From contig JAJZMN010000080.1 in the NCBI GenBank assembly GCA_021850345.1, positions 1 to 7,773 of the forward strand: a DNA stretch of 7,773 bases, given 5' to 3'. Made by a program: the position numbers and the translations under genes. The stretch is from Actinomycetes bacterium (lineage in GTDB: Bacteria > Actinomycetota > Acidimicrobiia > Acidimicrobiales > RAAP-2). Below the pieces are notes generated by a model. The model was given only the letters and a program-made list of their open reading frames with translations, had not been told where the DNA came from and did not search any database. Shown piece by piece: positions 1 to 6,193 of the stretch (within the stretch, counting starts at the first letter, position 1; each line of letters starts with the position of its first letter).

Positions 1-84
1 GATCGTGCATCAAGGGGCGATAACTTGCGGCGCATGACCGCTGAGCGACGTGGCGTGGCAGTGCGCCTCGTCGAGCGGCGCTGA
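1..84 (+). CDS. Possible C-terminal end of an upstream gene, or a 16-codon leader ORF (34-84)
   Basis: Frame 1 is open from the window edge to a TGA at 82-84, giving at most 27 residues here. The end is basic, finishing in V-R-L-V-E-R-R. The stop lies within the GAGGAGG purine tract that serves dtd, and dtd begins 9 bases later, which is typical of translational coupling. An internal ATG at 34 would give a 16-residue peptide, preceded at 21-26 by TAACTT, a TANNNT-type -10 about 7 bases upstream, so a leaderless small ORF is an alternative. I do not recognise a family. In GC-rich DNA an open frame this short can occur by chance. Confidence 0.3.
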   Translation, partial: DRASRGDNLRRMTAERRGVAVRLVERR

Positions 85-93
85 GGAGGGGCG

Positions 94-537
94 GTGCGCG
101 CCCTCGTCCAGCGGGTCGCTTCGGCCGCGGTGCGCGTGGACGACGAGCCGATCGGCTCGATCGGACCGGGGCTCTGCGTGCTCGTCGGCGTCACGCACTC
201 CGACACGAGCGCCGATGCAGAGCGGATGGCGGCACGCCTGTGGAACCTGCGGATCTTCGAGGACGAGCGCGGACTCACCAACCGCTCGGTGGCGGAGGTG
301 GGTGGCGCGCTCCTCGTGGTGAGCCAGTTCACCCTCTACGCGGACACGACCAAGGGCAGACGCCCGTCGTTCGTCCGGGCGGCACCGCCCGAGCACGCCG
401 AGCCGCTGGTGGAGGCGGTCGTTGCCGAGCTGCGGCGCCTCGGCGCGGCCGTCGAGACCGGGCGGTTCCGGGCGACCATGCGCGTCGAGCTCGTGAACGA
501 CGGTCCGTTCACCGTGCTCCTCGAAGTTGGCGACTGA
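94..537 (+). CDS. dtd: D-aminoacyl-tRNA deacylase (DTD1 type)
   Basis: This cytosolic enzyme hydrolyses D-amino acids (and glycine mischarged on tRNA-Ala) from tRNA, keeping D-residues out of proteins. The protein has 147 residues, close to the usual length of about 145, and starts with the family-typical M-R-A-L-V-Q-R-V. The two active-site motifs are intact: S77-Q-F-T80 followed by L-Y-A-D-T, and N135-D-G-P-F-T140, which carries the Gly-cisPro pair (G137-P138) that confers chiral selectivity. The GTG start at 94 is supported by GAGGAGGGG about 3 bases upstream and by the conserved N-terminus. A short open frame ends inside that ribosome-binding site, so dtd may be the last gene of an upstream operon. 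The next gene is 144 bases away across a dyad, suggesting dtd ends its transcript. Assignment is firm. Confidence 0.96.
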   Translation: MRALVQRVASAAVRVDDEPIGSIGPGLCVLVGVTHSDTSADAERMAARLWNLRIFEDERGLTNRSVAEVGGALLVVSQFTLYADTTKGRRPSFVRAAPPEHAEPLVEAVVAELRRLGAAVETGRFRATMRVELVNDGPFTVLLEVGD

Positions 538-548
538 GCGTCCGGACG

Positions 549-604
549 CGGGCGGGCCGCAGCGCTGGCTGTCGGCTGTCCTGGCCGTCCGGGATGCCCG
601 CCCG
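549..604 (+). terminator. Possible factor-independent terminator after dtd
   Basis: CGGGCGGGC at 549-557 and its exact reverse complement at 596-604 form a 9-bp GC-only stem, starting 12 bases after the dtd stop. The loop is long, 38 bases, with minor internal pairing (GGCC and GCCG/CGGC). No T-run follows, so this could be a GC-type terminator or simply a dyad. Confidence 0.35.
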
Positions 605-626
605 AGCACCAAGCTGCGTCAATCCC

Positions 627-632
627 TAGTCT
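627..632 (+). promoter_or_regulatory. Candidate -10 element for the isochorismatase-family gene
   Basis: TAGTCT fits the actinobacterial TANNNT -10 pattern and lies 49 bases before the ATG at 682. No convincing -35 is seen 16-19 bases upstream. The element overlaps the first copy of a 10-bp tandem repeat. Weak call. Confidence 0.25.
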
Positions 633-647
633 TGGCGAGTCTTGGCG
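628..647 (+). repeat. Perfect 10-bp tandem direct repeat upstream of the isochorismatase-family gene
   Basis: AGTCTTGGCG occurs twice head to tail at 628-637 and 638-647, ending 34 bases before the ATG at 682. One-turn spacing would place both copies on the same DNA face, as expected for a direct-repeat regulator site, but chance duplication is also possible. Confidence 0.6.
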
Positions 648-681
648 CTGCAGCCGAGCCTTCGGGGAAAGGGGGAGGCGC

Positions 682-1239
682 ATGACCACTCTCGCCAACC
701 GGCCAGGGACCGCACTGATGGTCGTCGACGTCCAGTCTGGTGTGGTCGCCAACGCCTACGACCGTGACCGGGTGATCGCCAACATCGCTGTGCTCGTCGA
801 GCGCGCCCGGGGGAGCGGCGTCCCGGTGATCTGGGTGCAGCATGCCGACGGGGACCTTGTCGAAGGCAGCGCGGATTGGGAGTACGTGCCCGAGCTGCGC
901 AGGAGCGACGACGAGCCGCTCGTGCACAAGCACTTCGGCGACTCCTTCGAGGGGACCGAGCTCGAGGACCTCCTTGCGGCGCGTCGAGTTGGCGGGCTGG
1001 TCGTCACCGGCGCCCAGACCGACGCGTGCATCCGTTCCACCATCCACGGTGCGTTCACCCGGGGCTACGACGTGACGCTCGTGGGGGATGCCCACACGAC
1101 CGAGGACCTCAGCGCGTACGGGGCGCCGCCGCCGGACCAGGTGATCGCCCATACGAACCTCTACTGGGACGGGCAACGGGCGCCTGGACGCACCGGTCGG
1201 ACCGTCGCCACGGCGGCCGTCGACTTCGACGTGCCCTGA
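682..1239 (+). CDS. Isochorismatase-family cysteine hydrolase
   Basis: This is a cytosolic cysteine hydrolase of the isochorismatase superfamily, which includes nicotinamidases, isochorismatases, ureidoacrylate amidohydrolases and many uncharacterised amidases. The predicted catalytic triad is complete: D16 in V-V-D-V-Q, K83 in H-K-H-F-G-D-S-F, and C116 in T-G-A-Q-T-D-A-C. The residues before the cysteine match the conserved segment holding the non-proline cis-peptide. At 185 residues it is a normal single-domain length. The C-terminal H-T-N-L-Y-W stretch followed by a basic segment is common in uncharacterised members. ATG 682 is supported by GGGGGAGG at 671-678. It stands alone between two hairpin-bearing gaps, so the neighbours give no substrate clue. 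I see no zinc-site signature of nicotinamidase PncA. The family is firm; the substrate cannot be named. Confidence 0.9.
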   Translation: MTTLANRPGTALMVVDVQSGVVANAYDRDRVIANIAVLVERARGSGVPVIWVQHADGDLVEGSADWEYVPELRRSDDEPLVHKHFGDSFEGTELEDLLAARRVGGLVVTGAQTDACIRSTIHGAFTRGYDVTLVGDAHTTEDLSAYGAPPPDQVIAHTNLYWDGQRAPGRTGRTVATAAVDFDVP

Positions 1240-1276
1240 CACGGACGTACGCTGACGCAGCGGATGGCGTACCCCC

Positions 1277-1311
1277 GCCCGGCGTCCCCACGGGAAGACC
1301 CCTCGCCGGGC
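1277..1311 (+). terminator. Strong GC hairpin after the isochorismatase-family gene
   Basis: GCCCGGCG (1277-1284) and CGCCGGGC (1304-1311) form a perfect 8-bp stem 37 bases past the stop. The 19-base loop contains a smaller 4-bp hairpin (1285-1288 with 1292-1295). No T-run follows, as is common for terminators in high-GC actinobacteria. The rest of the 199-base gap before lpd holds only a weak 5-bp dyad (1390-1406). Confidence 0.4.
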
Positions 1312-1438
1312 ATCCCCGCGAGCCGATCGCCGCTGACCCAGCCAGCTCACCGACGCCGAGCCGAGCCCGGCGACCCCACGCTCGTCTCCGCCACGGCCTG
1401 AGTGGCAGACCGCCCGCGGGGGCAGCATCATCGTGGTT

Positions 1439-2839
1439 ATGGCATACGACTTCGACCTCGTCGTCCTCGGGGCGGGACCGGGCGGCTACACCGCTGCGGT
1501 CCGAGCCTCCCAGCTCGGGCTCTCCACCGCCGTCGTCGAGGAGCGGTACTGGGGCGGCATCTGCCTGAACGTCGGCTGCATCCCGTCCAAAGCACTCCTG
1601 CGCAACGCGGAGCTCGCCCAGATCGTGAAGGACGAGGCGGAGCTGTTCGGCATCCGGTCCGACAGTCCCATCACGATGGACTTCGGCGTCGCCTTCGACC
1701 GCAGCCGCAGCGTGGCCGACGGGCGCGTCAAGGGCGTCCACTACCTCATGAAGAAGAACGGCATCGCCGAGCTGAACGGTGTCGGGCGCTTCACGAACGC
1801 TCACGAGCTCGTCGTGCAGGGTCCCGAGGGGCAGCGGACCGTGACCTTCGCGAATTGCATCATCGCGGCGGGCACCACCACCCGCCTCCTGCCCGGTACC
1901 AGGCTGTCGGACCGGGTGGTCACGTTCGAAGAGCAGATCCTCACTCGCGACCTGCCTGCCAGCATCGTCATCGCCGGTGCGGGGGCCATCGGAGTGGAGT
2001 TCGCGTACGTCCTGCGCAACTTCGGCGTCGACGTGACCGTCGTCGAGTTCATGGACCGCATCGTGCCCCTGGAAGATGCCGAGGTATCCGCCGAGCTGGC
2101 GCGGCGCTTCCGCAGGTACGGGATCAACGTCCACACCTCGACTCGGGTGGACGGCATCGACGACTCGGGCGACAAGGTGGCGGTGACCGTCACCGGGCCG
2201 GACGGTCAGCAGCAGGTCCTCTACGCCGACAAGGTGCTGCAGGCCATCGGCTTCCAGCCTCGAGTCGAAGGCTACGGGCTCGAGACGACCGGGGTGGCGC
2301 TCACCGAGCGAGGCGCGATCGCCGTCGACGACTACTGCCGGACGAACGTGCCGAGCATCTACGCCATCGGTGACGTCACCGCCAAGCTCATGCTGGCCCA
2401 CGCGGCGGAAGCCATGGCGATCGTCGCCGCCGAGACCATCGCTGGCCACGTCACCCAGGTCGTCGACTACCCAATGGTGCCGCGTGCCACGTTCTGCCAG
2501 CCACAGATCGCCAGCTTCGGCTACTCCGAGGTGCAGGCGAAGGAGCTCTTCGACGACGTCACGGTGATCAAGTTCCCCTTCACCGCGAACGGCAAGGCGC
2601 AGGGCGCAGGCGACCCGGGCGGGTTCGTGAAGCTGGTCGCCGGTGGCGAGCAGCGTGAGCTGCTCGGCGGTCACCTCATCGGTCACGACGTGTCCGAGCT
2701 GCTGCCGGAGCTGACCCTGGCGCAGCAGTACGACTTGACCGCCCACGACGCCGCTCGCAACATCCACGTGCACCCGACGATGGGCGAGGCGGTGAAGGAG
2801 GCGCTGCACGGCCTCATCGGGGAGATGATCAACTTCTGA
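1439..2839 (+). CDS. lpd: Dihydrolipoamide dehydrogenase (E3), mycobacterial Lpd type
   Basis: This FAD flavoprotein reoxidises dihydrolipoamide on the E2 or H protein of pyruvate, 2-oxoglutarate, branched-chain and glycine-cleavage complexes, reducing NAD+. From ATG 1439 it has 466 residues, the normal E3 length. Counting from the in-frame GTG at 1433, it shows the FAD motif G13-x-G15-x-x-G18, the redox disulfide C44-L-N-V-G-C49, the NAD motif G182-x-G184-x-x-G187, the second FAD motif G313-D314, and the C-terminal catalytic pair H447 and E452 in H-P-T-M-G-E. It ends in M-I-N-F, as I recall for M. tuberculosis Lpd. The start is uncertain: ATG 1439 fits the family N-terminus, whereas GTG 1433 sits at better spacing from a weak GGGGG at 1418-1422. 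No E1, E2 or lipoyl-synthesis gene is adjacent, so this is probably a shared, stand-alone E3. Confidence 0.96.
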   Translation: MAYDFDLVVLGAGPGGYTAAVRASQLGLSTAVVEERYWGGICLNVGCIPSKALLRNAELAQIVKDEAELFGIRSDSPITMDFGVAFDRSRSVADGRVKGVHYLMKKNGIAELNGVGRFTNAHELVVQGPEGQRTVTFANCIIAAGTTTRLLPGTRLSDRVVTFEEQILTRDLPASIVIAGAGAIGVEFAYVLRNFGVDVTVVEFMDRIVPLEDAEVSAELARRFRRYGINVHTSTRVDGIDDSGDKVAVTVTGPDGQQQVLYADKVLQAIGFQPRVEGYGLETTGVALTERGAIAVDDYCRTNVPSIYAIGDVTAKLMLAHAAEAMAIVAAETIAGHVTQVVDYPMVPRATFCQPQIASFGYSEVQAKELFDDVTVIKFPFTANGKAQGAGDPGGFVKLVAGGEQRELLGGHLIGHDVSELLPELTLAQQYDLTAHDAARNIHVHPTMGEAVKEALHGLIGEMINF

Positions 2840-2843
2840 AGGC

Positions 2844-2860
2844 CGCGGACGCGTCCCGCG
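2844..2860 (+). terminator. Small GC hairpin just after lpd
   Basis: CGCGG (2844-2848) pairs with CCGCG (2856-2860) around a 7-base loop, 5 bases after the lpd stop. The centre is also a perfect 10-bp palindrome, GGACGCGTCC (2847-2856). With only five pairs and no T-run this is weak. Confidence 0.25.
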
Positions 2861-2924
2861 CGTCACGTCGACCTGCTGGCGCTTGGTCCGCACGCCACGA
2901 GCTCGGCCGGCGGCAGGTTCTGGT

Positions 2925-2930
2925 TACACT
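2925..2930 (+). promoter_or_regulatory. Candidate -10 element for the desaturase gene
   Basis: TACACT matches the actinobacterial TANNNT -10 pattern and ends 15 bases before the GTG at 2946. That would give a very short leader containing GGGAG (2938-2942). No clear -35 is visible. The site supports the internal GTG over the upstream TTG at 2883, which would lie upstream of this promoter. Confidence 0.35.
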
Positions 2931-2945
2931 CCGCAGTGGGAGATC

Positions 2946-4022
2946 GTGACCATCACCACCGCGAACGGCTCGACGGCCGACTTTCGAGAGCTTGCCCTGC
3001 AGATCCGCGCGGCTGGACTTCTCGATCGCCGACGCGCCTACTACGTCGTCAAGATCGCCGCGACCATCGCCACGTTGGCAGGTGGATGGACGCTCTTCGT
3101 GTTCGTCGGGGACTCCTGGGCCATCCTCGGCGTCGCGGTGGTCCTGGGTACCGTGTTCGGCCAGTTGGGCTTTCTCGGGCACGATGCCGGGCATCAGCAG
3201 ATGTTCTCCTCGCGGCGGGCCAACCGGCTCGTCGGGATCGTGGTCGGCAACGCGCTGATCGGCTTGAGCCTCGGATGGTGGGTGCCCAAGCACAATGCGC
3301 ATCACGCGCACCCGAACGAGCTCGAGCGTGACCCCGACGTCGGATCCGATCGGTTCGGAGTGTTCGGAAGCGGCAGCGCGCGGGAGCGAGAGGACCTGTC
3401 CCGCCTGCTGGTGCGCTGGCGGGCCCCGCTTTTCTTCCCGCTCATGGTGCTACGAAGCCTGGGTCTCCACGTCGGGGGAGTGCGTGATCTCTTCCAGCGG
3501 CGCGACCGGGCAGCGATCGGCGAGGGGCTCTTGATCCTGCTGCATGCGGCGACGTACGTCACCATCGTGTTCGTCGTGCTCAGCCCGCTGAAAGCGCTCG
3601 CGTTCATCGCCGTCCAGCAAGCGGTGTTCTCGATCTACCTGGGCATGAGCTTCGCGCCCAACCACAAGGGCATGCCGCTCGTCCTTCCGGGGTCGACGCT
3701 GGACTTCGCCCGCCGCCAGGTGATGACGTCTCGGAACGTGGCCGGCGGCGCAGTGCTCACCTTTGCGTTGGGGGGCCTGAACTACCAGATCGAGCACCAT
3801 CTCTTTCCGTCGATGCCGCGGCCGAACTTGCGGCGTGCCCAGGAGGTCGTCAAGGCGTTCTGCGAACGCGCGGGGCTCAGCTACTGCGAGGTCAGCTTCG
3901 TCGACTCGTTCCGCATGATCGTCCGCCACCTGCGGGACCGCTCATGTGTCGAGTCGTCCGTGCGCGACGAACGTGCGCAGCTCCTGAACGCTCCTTCGAC
4001 CCCGGCTCCTCGAACCCCGTAG
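2946..4022 (+). CDS. Membrane fatty acid desaturase (acyl-CoA/acyl-lipid type, DesA3-like)
   Basis: This is an integral-membrane di-iron desaturase that introduces a cis double bond into a fatty acyl chain using O2 and reduced carrier. From GTG 2946 it has 358 residues. The three iron-binding histidine boxes are intact: H79-D-A-G-H83, H116-N-A-H-H120 and Q281-I-E-H-H285, followed by L-F-P-S-M-P-R-P. An extra N239-H240 in F-A-P-N-H-K-G is typical of this branch. Hydrophobic segments lie at about 37-54, 60-78, 96-113 and 190-225, giving the expected membrane hairpins. The box spacing resembles mycobacterial stearoyl-CoA delta-9 desaturase DesA3, but front-end desaturases share it, so position and substrate stay open. 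There is no fused cytochrome b5 and no adjacent ferredoxin reductase (DesA3 uses Rv3230c). The frame extends back to a TTG at 2883, which I think is not the start. Confidence 0.92.
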   Translation: MTITTANGSTADFRELALQIRAAGLLDRRRAYYVVKIAATIATLAGGWTLFVFVGDSWAILGVAVVLGTVFGQLGFLGHDAGHQQMFSSRRANRLVGIVVGNALIGLSLGWWVPKHNAHHAHPNELERDPDVGSDRFGVFGSGSAREREDLSRLLVRWRAPLFFPLMVLRSLGLHVGGVRDLFQRRDRAAIGEGLLILLHAATYVTIVFVVLSPLKALAFIAVQQAVFSIYLGMSFAPNHKGMPLVLPGSTLDFARRQVMTSRNVAGGAVLTFALGGLNYQIEHHLFPSMPRPNLRRAQEVVKAFCERAGLSYCEVSFVDSFRMIVRHLRDRSCVESSVRDERAQLLNAPSTPAPRTP

Positions 4023-4039
4023 CTCCGGACGTGCCGGGG
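4023..4039. terminator. Possible shared hairpin between convergent genes
   Basis: CTCCGG (4023-4028) pairs with CCGGGG (4034-4039), with one G-T wobble, around the loop ACGTG. It fills the 19-base gap between the desaturase stop and the stop of the opposing gene, so it could act in both directions. No T-run is present on either side. Confidence 0.35.
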
Positions 4040-4041
4040 GA

Positions 4042-4443
4042 TCACCCACCGCCTGGGTCCTGTGCGCGTGGGGTTCGGAAGACCACCACGGAGCGCTCAG
4101 GATGCTCAGGATCGAGGTGAACGTCGAACGCCTTGTCCTCGTCGGGCTCCGGAATACCCTCGGCCACGATGACGACCTTGTTCCCATCGTGGCCGTAGAG
4201 CACGTTCGCCACCCCGAGCATGGCGTGACCGAGAACCGAGCCGCCAGACGAGTACGCCACCCGCCCGAGCGCCGTCACCGGTTGCGTGGCGGGACCCTCT
4301 TGCGTCACATCGGCGATGTCCGCCCCGTCGGCAGTGGCATCGGTCTTGTTCAGCCACTCGATCCACTGCTCGTCGGTCCAGTCCTCCGGATCGGCGGGCG
4401 GCCCCTCGGGAGGCACCTCTCGCGGAAGGTCCACTCCTGCCAC
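4042..4443 (-). CDS. Small acidic protein of unknown function
   Basis: I do not recognise the family. The 133-residue product starts with a Pro/Glu-rich segment, then a Trp-rich stretch D-W-T-D-E-Q-W-I-E-W-L around 21-31. A more hydrophobic middle (about 58-85, with G-H-A-M-L-G-V-A-N-V-L-Y-G) precedes a beta-like C-terminal half with V-V-I-V-A-E-G and S-V-V-V-F. There is no signal peptide or clear membrane helix, so it is probably cytosolic. Its balanced composition makes it more credible than the Arg/His-rich frame on the opposite strand. Two GTG starts are possible, 4443 and 4434. TAGCGT at 4447-4442 lies 7 bases before 4434, which favours a leaderless start there (130 residues). It lies 62 bases downstream of efeU on the same strand and may have its own promoter. 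No link to iron transport is visible in the protein. Confidence 0.75.
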   Translation of the reverse strand: MAGVDLPREVPPEGPPADPEDWTDEQWIEWLNKTDATADGADIADVTQEGPATQPVTALGRVAYSSGGSVLGHAMLGVANVLYGHDGNKVVIVAEGIPEPDEDKAFDVHLDPEHPERSVVVFRTPRAQDPGGG

Positions 4444-4447
4444 GCTA
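4442..4447 (-). promoter_or_regulatory. Candidate -10 element for the small acidic protein gene
   Basis: On the minus strand TAGCGT (4447-4442) fits TANNNT, and the seven bases GGCAGGA separate it from a GTG at 4434, the spacing expected for a leaderless start. The same hexamer appears upstream of the tRNA-Glu gene. No good -35 is seen at 16-19 bases. It overlaps the alternative GTG at 4443. Confidence 0.4.
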
Positions 4448-4490
4448 GCGGCGGCGGGAGGTCTTTCTCGTCAGACCGAGTCAGGGCAAC

Positions 4491-4512
4491 GCCGTCAGGA
4501 CGCCGTCAGGAC
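4491..4512. repeat. 11-bp perfect tandem duplication at the 3' end of efeU
   Basis: GCCGTCAGGAC occurs twice head to tail (4491-4501 and 4502-4512). One copy overlaps the efeU stop codon (4506-4508) and the other lies just beyond it. It probably arose by slippage; no function is evident. Confidence 0.65.
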
Positions 4513-5342
4513 GCCGGCAGCGTCGGCGACGGCCGGCGCCGTGGACGGCGGCCGCGCAGGAAGAAGCCGCCCGCGACGGCGAGGTAGACGACGTAGGCGG
4601 CAGCCTGTGCCGGCGTCGGACGGTCGGCATAGCCGAAGAACGTGTGGAAGATGTCGCCGAGCGCGCTGCTCTCCGACAGCACCCCGCTCGTATTCCACAG
4701 GTGCGGGCCGAGCACGGGGAGCCAGCGGAGCTGCTGAAGGTTCTCGACCGCGTCGGCGAGGATCCCCGCCGCGAATACCAGCAAGAGGGCACCGACGATG
4801 GTGAAGAACTTCGCCACGTTGATCTTCGTCCCGAAGCGGTACATGGCGAAGGCGACACCGAGAGCGGCGACGAAGCCGGCCACTCCGCCGGCGATCACCC
4901 CGCGTCCGGACGACGCGAAGACGATCGCCAGCGTGAACACCATGGTCTCGAGTCCCTCGCGCCCGACCGCCTGGAAGGCGAGAAGGCCGAGACCCCAGCG
5001 AGCGCGCCCGTCGAGTGCCTGCTCCGCCTTCGAGCGCAGGTCCGACGAGAGGAGGCGGGCATGACGCTGCATCCAGAAGGTCATGTAGGTGAGCACGACC
5101 GCGGCCAGCAGGTACGTGCAGGTCTCGAAGATCGTCTGGACTCTCGAGCCTGCGTACGTCTTGAGCAGCAGGTAGGCAGCGACTCCCCCTGCGAGGACGA
5201 GCACCATCGCTGCTGCCACGCCCATGACGACGTCGCGAAAATGGCGGCGCTGCCCGATCTTGTCGAGGTAGGCGAGGAGGATCGCCACGATCATCGATGC
5301 TTCGATGCCCTCCCGCAGGAAGATGACGAAAGTGGCGATCAT
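4506..5342 (-). CDS. efeU: FTR1/EfeU-type iron permease
   Basis: This inner-membrane permease of the FTR1/EfeU family imports iron, in EfeUOB systems Fe2+ with periplasmic oxidation. The 278 residues match E. coli EfeU (about 276). Both signature motifs are present: R10-E-G-I-E14 in the first helix and R128-E-G-L-E132 in a later one. These paired Arg-Glu-Gly-x-Glu motifs bind and carry the ion. About seven hydrophobic segments can be traced, and the protein ends in a basic cytosolic tail rich in Arg and Pro. The frame runs far upstream of ATG 5342, but that extension has no family similarity; the ATG coincides with the conserved N-terminus. There is no ribosome-binding site. A metal-repressor-like palindrome ends 4 bases before the ATG, suggesting a leaderless, iron-regulated transcript. 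Neither efeO nor efeB is in this window. Confidence 0.95.
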   Translation of the reverse strand: MIATFVIFLREGIEASMIVAILLAYLDKIGQRRHFRDVVMGVAAAMVLVLAGGVAAYLLLKTYAGSRVQTIFETCTYLLAAVVLTYMTFWMQRHARLLSSDLRSKAEQALDGRARWGLGLLAFQAVGREGLETMVFTLAIVFASSGRGVIAGGVAGFVAALGVAFAMYRFGTKINVAKFFTIVGALLLVFAAGILADAVENLQQLRWLPVLGPHLWNTSGVLSESSALGDIFHTFFGYADRPTPAQAAAYVVYLAVAGGFFLRGRRPRRRPSPTLPAS

Positions 5343-5346
5343 GGAC

Positions 5347-5360
5347 TTAGGTTTACCGAA
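5347..5360. promoter_or_regulatory. DtxR/IdeR/MntR-like operator at the efeU start
   Basis: Plus-strand TTAGGTTTACCGAA is a near-perfect dyad: TTAGG, four bases, CCGAA, with one mismatch from TTAGG-N4-CCTAA. The first half matches the TTAGGTTAG half-site of DtxR/IdeR boxes. On the minus strand it ends 4 bases before the efeU ATG and covers TAAACC (5355-5350), which sits 7 bases before the ATG where the -10 of a leaderless promoter would be. The AT-rich site stands out sharply from its GC-rich surroundings. Binding would block transcription, fitting metal-dependent repression of an iron importer. Which metalloregulator binds is inference. Confidence 0.6.
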
Positions 5361-5530
5361 ATTTCCATGAAAGGGAAGCCTGGCATCGTCAAGGGGCAGC
5401 GGTTTCTGGAACTTTCGGTTCTCCCCGCCGCGTCCGGCGCCGTCAGGAGGCTCTTTCTGCTCAGATCCCGGCCAGCACGGCGAACAGCGGTGTGAGCGGC
5501 TCCGCGGCAGTGAGAAGCACGGGTTGCCGG

Positions 5531-6151
5531 CTATTTCGGTCGGTGCCGTTGCGGATGGATCGTCTCGCCGCTCGCGAGCATGGAGACGAGCTGGGCGATT
5601 CGGCGCTGGCGAGTGTCGGCGCGCTTGGCGGTGGATATGCGGTAGAGGATCGAGAATCGGTTGGCCGCGTCGAGCTGATCGAACGTCGCCTTGGCGGTGG
5701 GATCGGCATCGAGGGATGCGGCAAGGTCGGGCGGGATGGTCATGGCGGACTGACCGTACGCGTTGTCCCAACTTCCGTCGGCCTTCGCCCGCTCGATGGC
5801 AGCGAGCCCCGCGGGATTCATGCGTTCCTCGCCGGCGAGCCTGTTGGCGATGGCGACATTGCGCTTCGACCAGGCGCTTCCCCGGCGCCGTGGGGTGAAC
5901 TTGCGACGGAAGGTTCGCTCGTCGCGAGTTGCGAGTTGCCCGTCGATCCACCCATGGCAGATCGCCATCTCGAGCGCTTCGTCGTAGGTCAAGCTCGTCG
6001 GCCGAGTCGTGCCCTTCTTCGCCAGAACCAGCCAGACCCCGGTCGAGTCGGCTCCGTGCTCATCCAGCCACTGGGACCAGTCCGATGCGTTCGCGACGAT
6101 CAGCTCCGCGTCGACGTCCGCCACCCCGTCAGTGTGCCACCGAGCCCACAT
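5531..6151 (-). CDS. YdeI/OmdA (OmpD-associated) family protein
   Basis: The product matches, from memory, the YdeI/OmpD-associated family, often annotated as bacteriocin-protection protein; biochemical function is unknown. At 206 residues it has the usual full length. Family landmarks appear in order: an N-terminal D-W-S-Q-W-L-D-E-H-G, then Y-D-E-A-L-E-M-A-I-C-H-G-W-I-D-G (about 55-70), F-T-P-R-R-R-G-S-A-W-S, M-N-P-A-G-L, and the C-terminal OmdA-type part with S-I-L-Y-R-I-S-T-A-K-R and G-E-T-I-H-P-Q near the end. There is no signal peptide or membrane helix, so it is expected in the cytosol. The start is uncertain: ATG 6151 has no ribosome-binding site, while GTG 6124 has a CACACT -10-like hexamer 6 bases upstream. 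It is separated from efeU by 188 bases holding the efeU control region, so the two are probably not one operon. Confidence 0.88.
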   Translation of the reverse strand: MWARWHTDGVADVDAELIVANASDWSQWLDEHGADSTGVWLVLAKKGTTRPTSLTYDEALEMAICHGWIDGQLATRDERTFRRKFTPRRRGSAWSKRNVAIANRLAGEERMNPAGLAAIERAKADGSWDNAYGQSAMTIPPDLAASLDADPTAKATFDQLDAANRFSILYRISTAKRADTRQRRIAQLVSMLASGETIHPQRHRPK

Positions 6152-6168
6152 CGGACGAAGGGGGCCAC

Positions 6169-6193
6169 CGTGAGGGGCGGGATCGTCCTCACG
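6169..6193. terminator. 7-bp inverted repeat between tRNA-Glu and the YdeI-family gene
   Basis: CGTGAGG (6169-6175) and CCTCACG (6187-6193) form a perfect stem around an 11-base loop. On the minus strand it lies about 108 bases beyond the tRNA 3' end and 17 bases before the ATG at 6151. It could end the tRNA transcript or be an operator or leader structure for the next gene. There is no T-run. Confidence 0.3.

Noticed and set aside
619..1431. A minus-strand frame over the isochorismatase-family gene.
   Set aside because: The plus-strand gene has an intact catalytic triad and a ribosome-binding site; the antisense frame has no motif.
1109..2893. A 594-codon open frame on the minus strand opposite lpd.
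   Set aside because: It is antisense to a clear Lpd, is rich in Arg, His, Asp and Val with no recognisable motif, and arises from third-position GC bias in the real gene.
2883..2945. TTG 2883 as the desaturase start.
   Set aside because: It would add 21 residues of non-conserved sequence and lies upstream of the likely -10 at 2925-2930; GTG 2946 has GGGAG just before it.
4102..4587. A plus-strand frame opposite the small acidic protein.
   Set aside because: It is Arg/His/Gly-rich with no fold-like pattern and overlaps the 3' end of efeU, while the minus-strand product looks like a normal protein.
5461..5530. A possible remnant gene or terminator in the gap between the YdeI-family gene and efeU.
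   Set aside because: I found no stable T-tailed hairpin and no frame with recognisable similarity.
4506..5951. Reading efeU as a 481-residue protein starting near 5951.
   Set aside because: The extra N-terminal 200 residues are low-quality sequence opposite the YdeI-family gene; the FTR1 fold begins at ATG 5342.
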